Part shown: piece by piece, positions 5,379 to 5,754 of the stretch
Numbering within the stretch: position 1 is the stretch's first letter
Layout: each line of letters starts with the position of its first letter
NCBI GenBank assembly: GCA_024691045.1
Contig: JAILOC010000180.1
Span: 1-5,754, forward strand
Direction: 5' to 3'
Length of the DNA: 5,754 bases
Source of the DNA: Lachnospiraceae bacterium
GTDB lineage: Bacteria; Bacillota_A; Clostridia; Lachnospirales; Lachnospiraceae
Position numbers and translations under genes: made by a program
The notes under the pieces: model-generated
Seen by the model: the letters and a program-made list of their open reading frames with translations, nothing else
The model's database searches: none
What the model was told of the DNA's origin: nothing

Positions 5379-5754
5379 TTAGAGCTGTCCCGACTTCATT
5401 TTCTTTTTGTTCTCATACATGCGCTCGTCGGCTTCCTTGACGACGTCATCGACATTCTCTGAAGGGTCGTTCATATAAGCCATTCCGTACGCTACGGAAA
5501 CTCTTTCTTCGGGAGCGATGTCCATATTGTTTCTGAGCTTGTTCATCTCGGTGATGAACGTTTCTATCAGATCGTCCTTCTGGGCCAGAACCTTTCCCTC
5601 AAGGATCGCAACAAATTCATCTCCGCCGATCCTGTAAACGGGGCTGTTCTTGTAAGTGGTGCAAATGAGCTTACATGCGTTCTTGATGTACTCATCTCCG
5701 GAATAATGTCCGAGTTCATCGTTGATCTTCTTCAGGTTGTTGACATCGAACAGA
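5379..5754 (-). CDS. Partial diguanylate cyclase: C-terminal GGDEF domain, N-terminus off the right edge
   Basis: The reading frame enters from the right edge and ends at TAA (5381-5379) after 124 complete codons. The visible part covers most of a GGDEF domain: FDVNNLKKINDELGH with the metal-binding Asp, then YSGDEYIKNACKLIC, an intact GGDEF in YRIGGDEFVAIL, and the C-terminal ADERMYENKKK helix. As in the sensor-GGDEF protein on the left, the RxxD inhibition site is absent (YKNS in its place), and both share the DVNNLK and NSPVYR/HSPVYR contexts, so they are paralogues. The domain should be able to make cyclic di-GMP from GTP as part of a dimer. The sensor portion is outside the window, so its signal and location are unknown. 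The gene is convergent with the transferase gene, with only 3 bases between stop codons. The start and promoter are not visible. Confidence 0.92.
   Translation of the reverse strand, partial: LFDVNNLKKINDELGHYSGDEYIKNACKLICTTYKNSPVYRIGGDEFVAILEGKVLAQKDDLIETFITEMNKLRNNMDIAPEERVSVAYGMAYMNDPSENVDDVVKEADERMYENKKKMKSGQL

Overview
The window looks like chromosomal DNA from a Gram-positive anaerobe of the Clostridia, most likely a gut or rumen member of the Lachnospiraceae or a close relative. This is an inference from gene content: a LacI-type sensor domain fused to GGDEF, a second GGDEF protein with the same DVNNLK variant motif, an MdoB/LTA-synthase-like transferase with Cys-rich loops, and strong AAGGAG-type ribosome binding sites. 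I see no mobile element, RNA gene, CRISPR array or phage signature.

The left half (1-2339) is a minus-strand transcription unit. It begins with a cytosolic sensor diguanylate cyclase (2339 to 438), which has a periplasmic-binding-protein-like domain, an uncharacterised middle domain and a GGDEF domain. After 14 bases, which hold a strong ribosome binding site, comes a small gene of unknown function that leaves the window at its left edge.

A 185-base divergent intergenic region (2340-2524) carries a consensus TATAAT box for each direction and two perfect inverted repeats, both with 14-base spacers. These are candidate operators.

The right half is a plus-strand pair 16 bases apart: a cytosolic alpha/beta-hydrolase of the HGGGW/GDSAGG type (2525-3463) and a membrane-anchored phosphoglycerol-transferase-like enzyme (3480-5375). 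The second protein ends in six 9-residue YPDGS-like repeats outside the membrane. Three bases after it, and convergent, lies the C-terminal part of a second GGDEF protein (5379 to beyond 5754).

Taken together, an envelope-polymer modification pair is bracketed by two cyclic-di-GMP synthase genes. A functional link between the signalling and envelope genes is plausible from the shared divergent control region but is not shown by the sequence. The most unusual items are the Tcp10/G-box-like repeat tail on the transferase and the twin dyads in the divergent promoter region.
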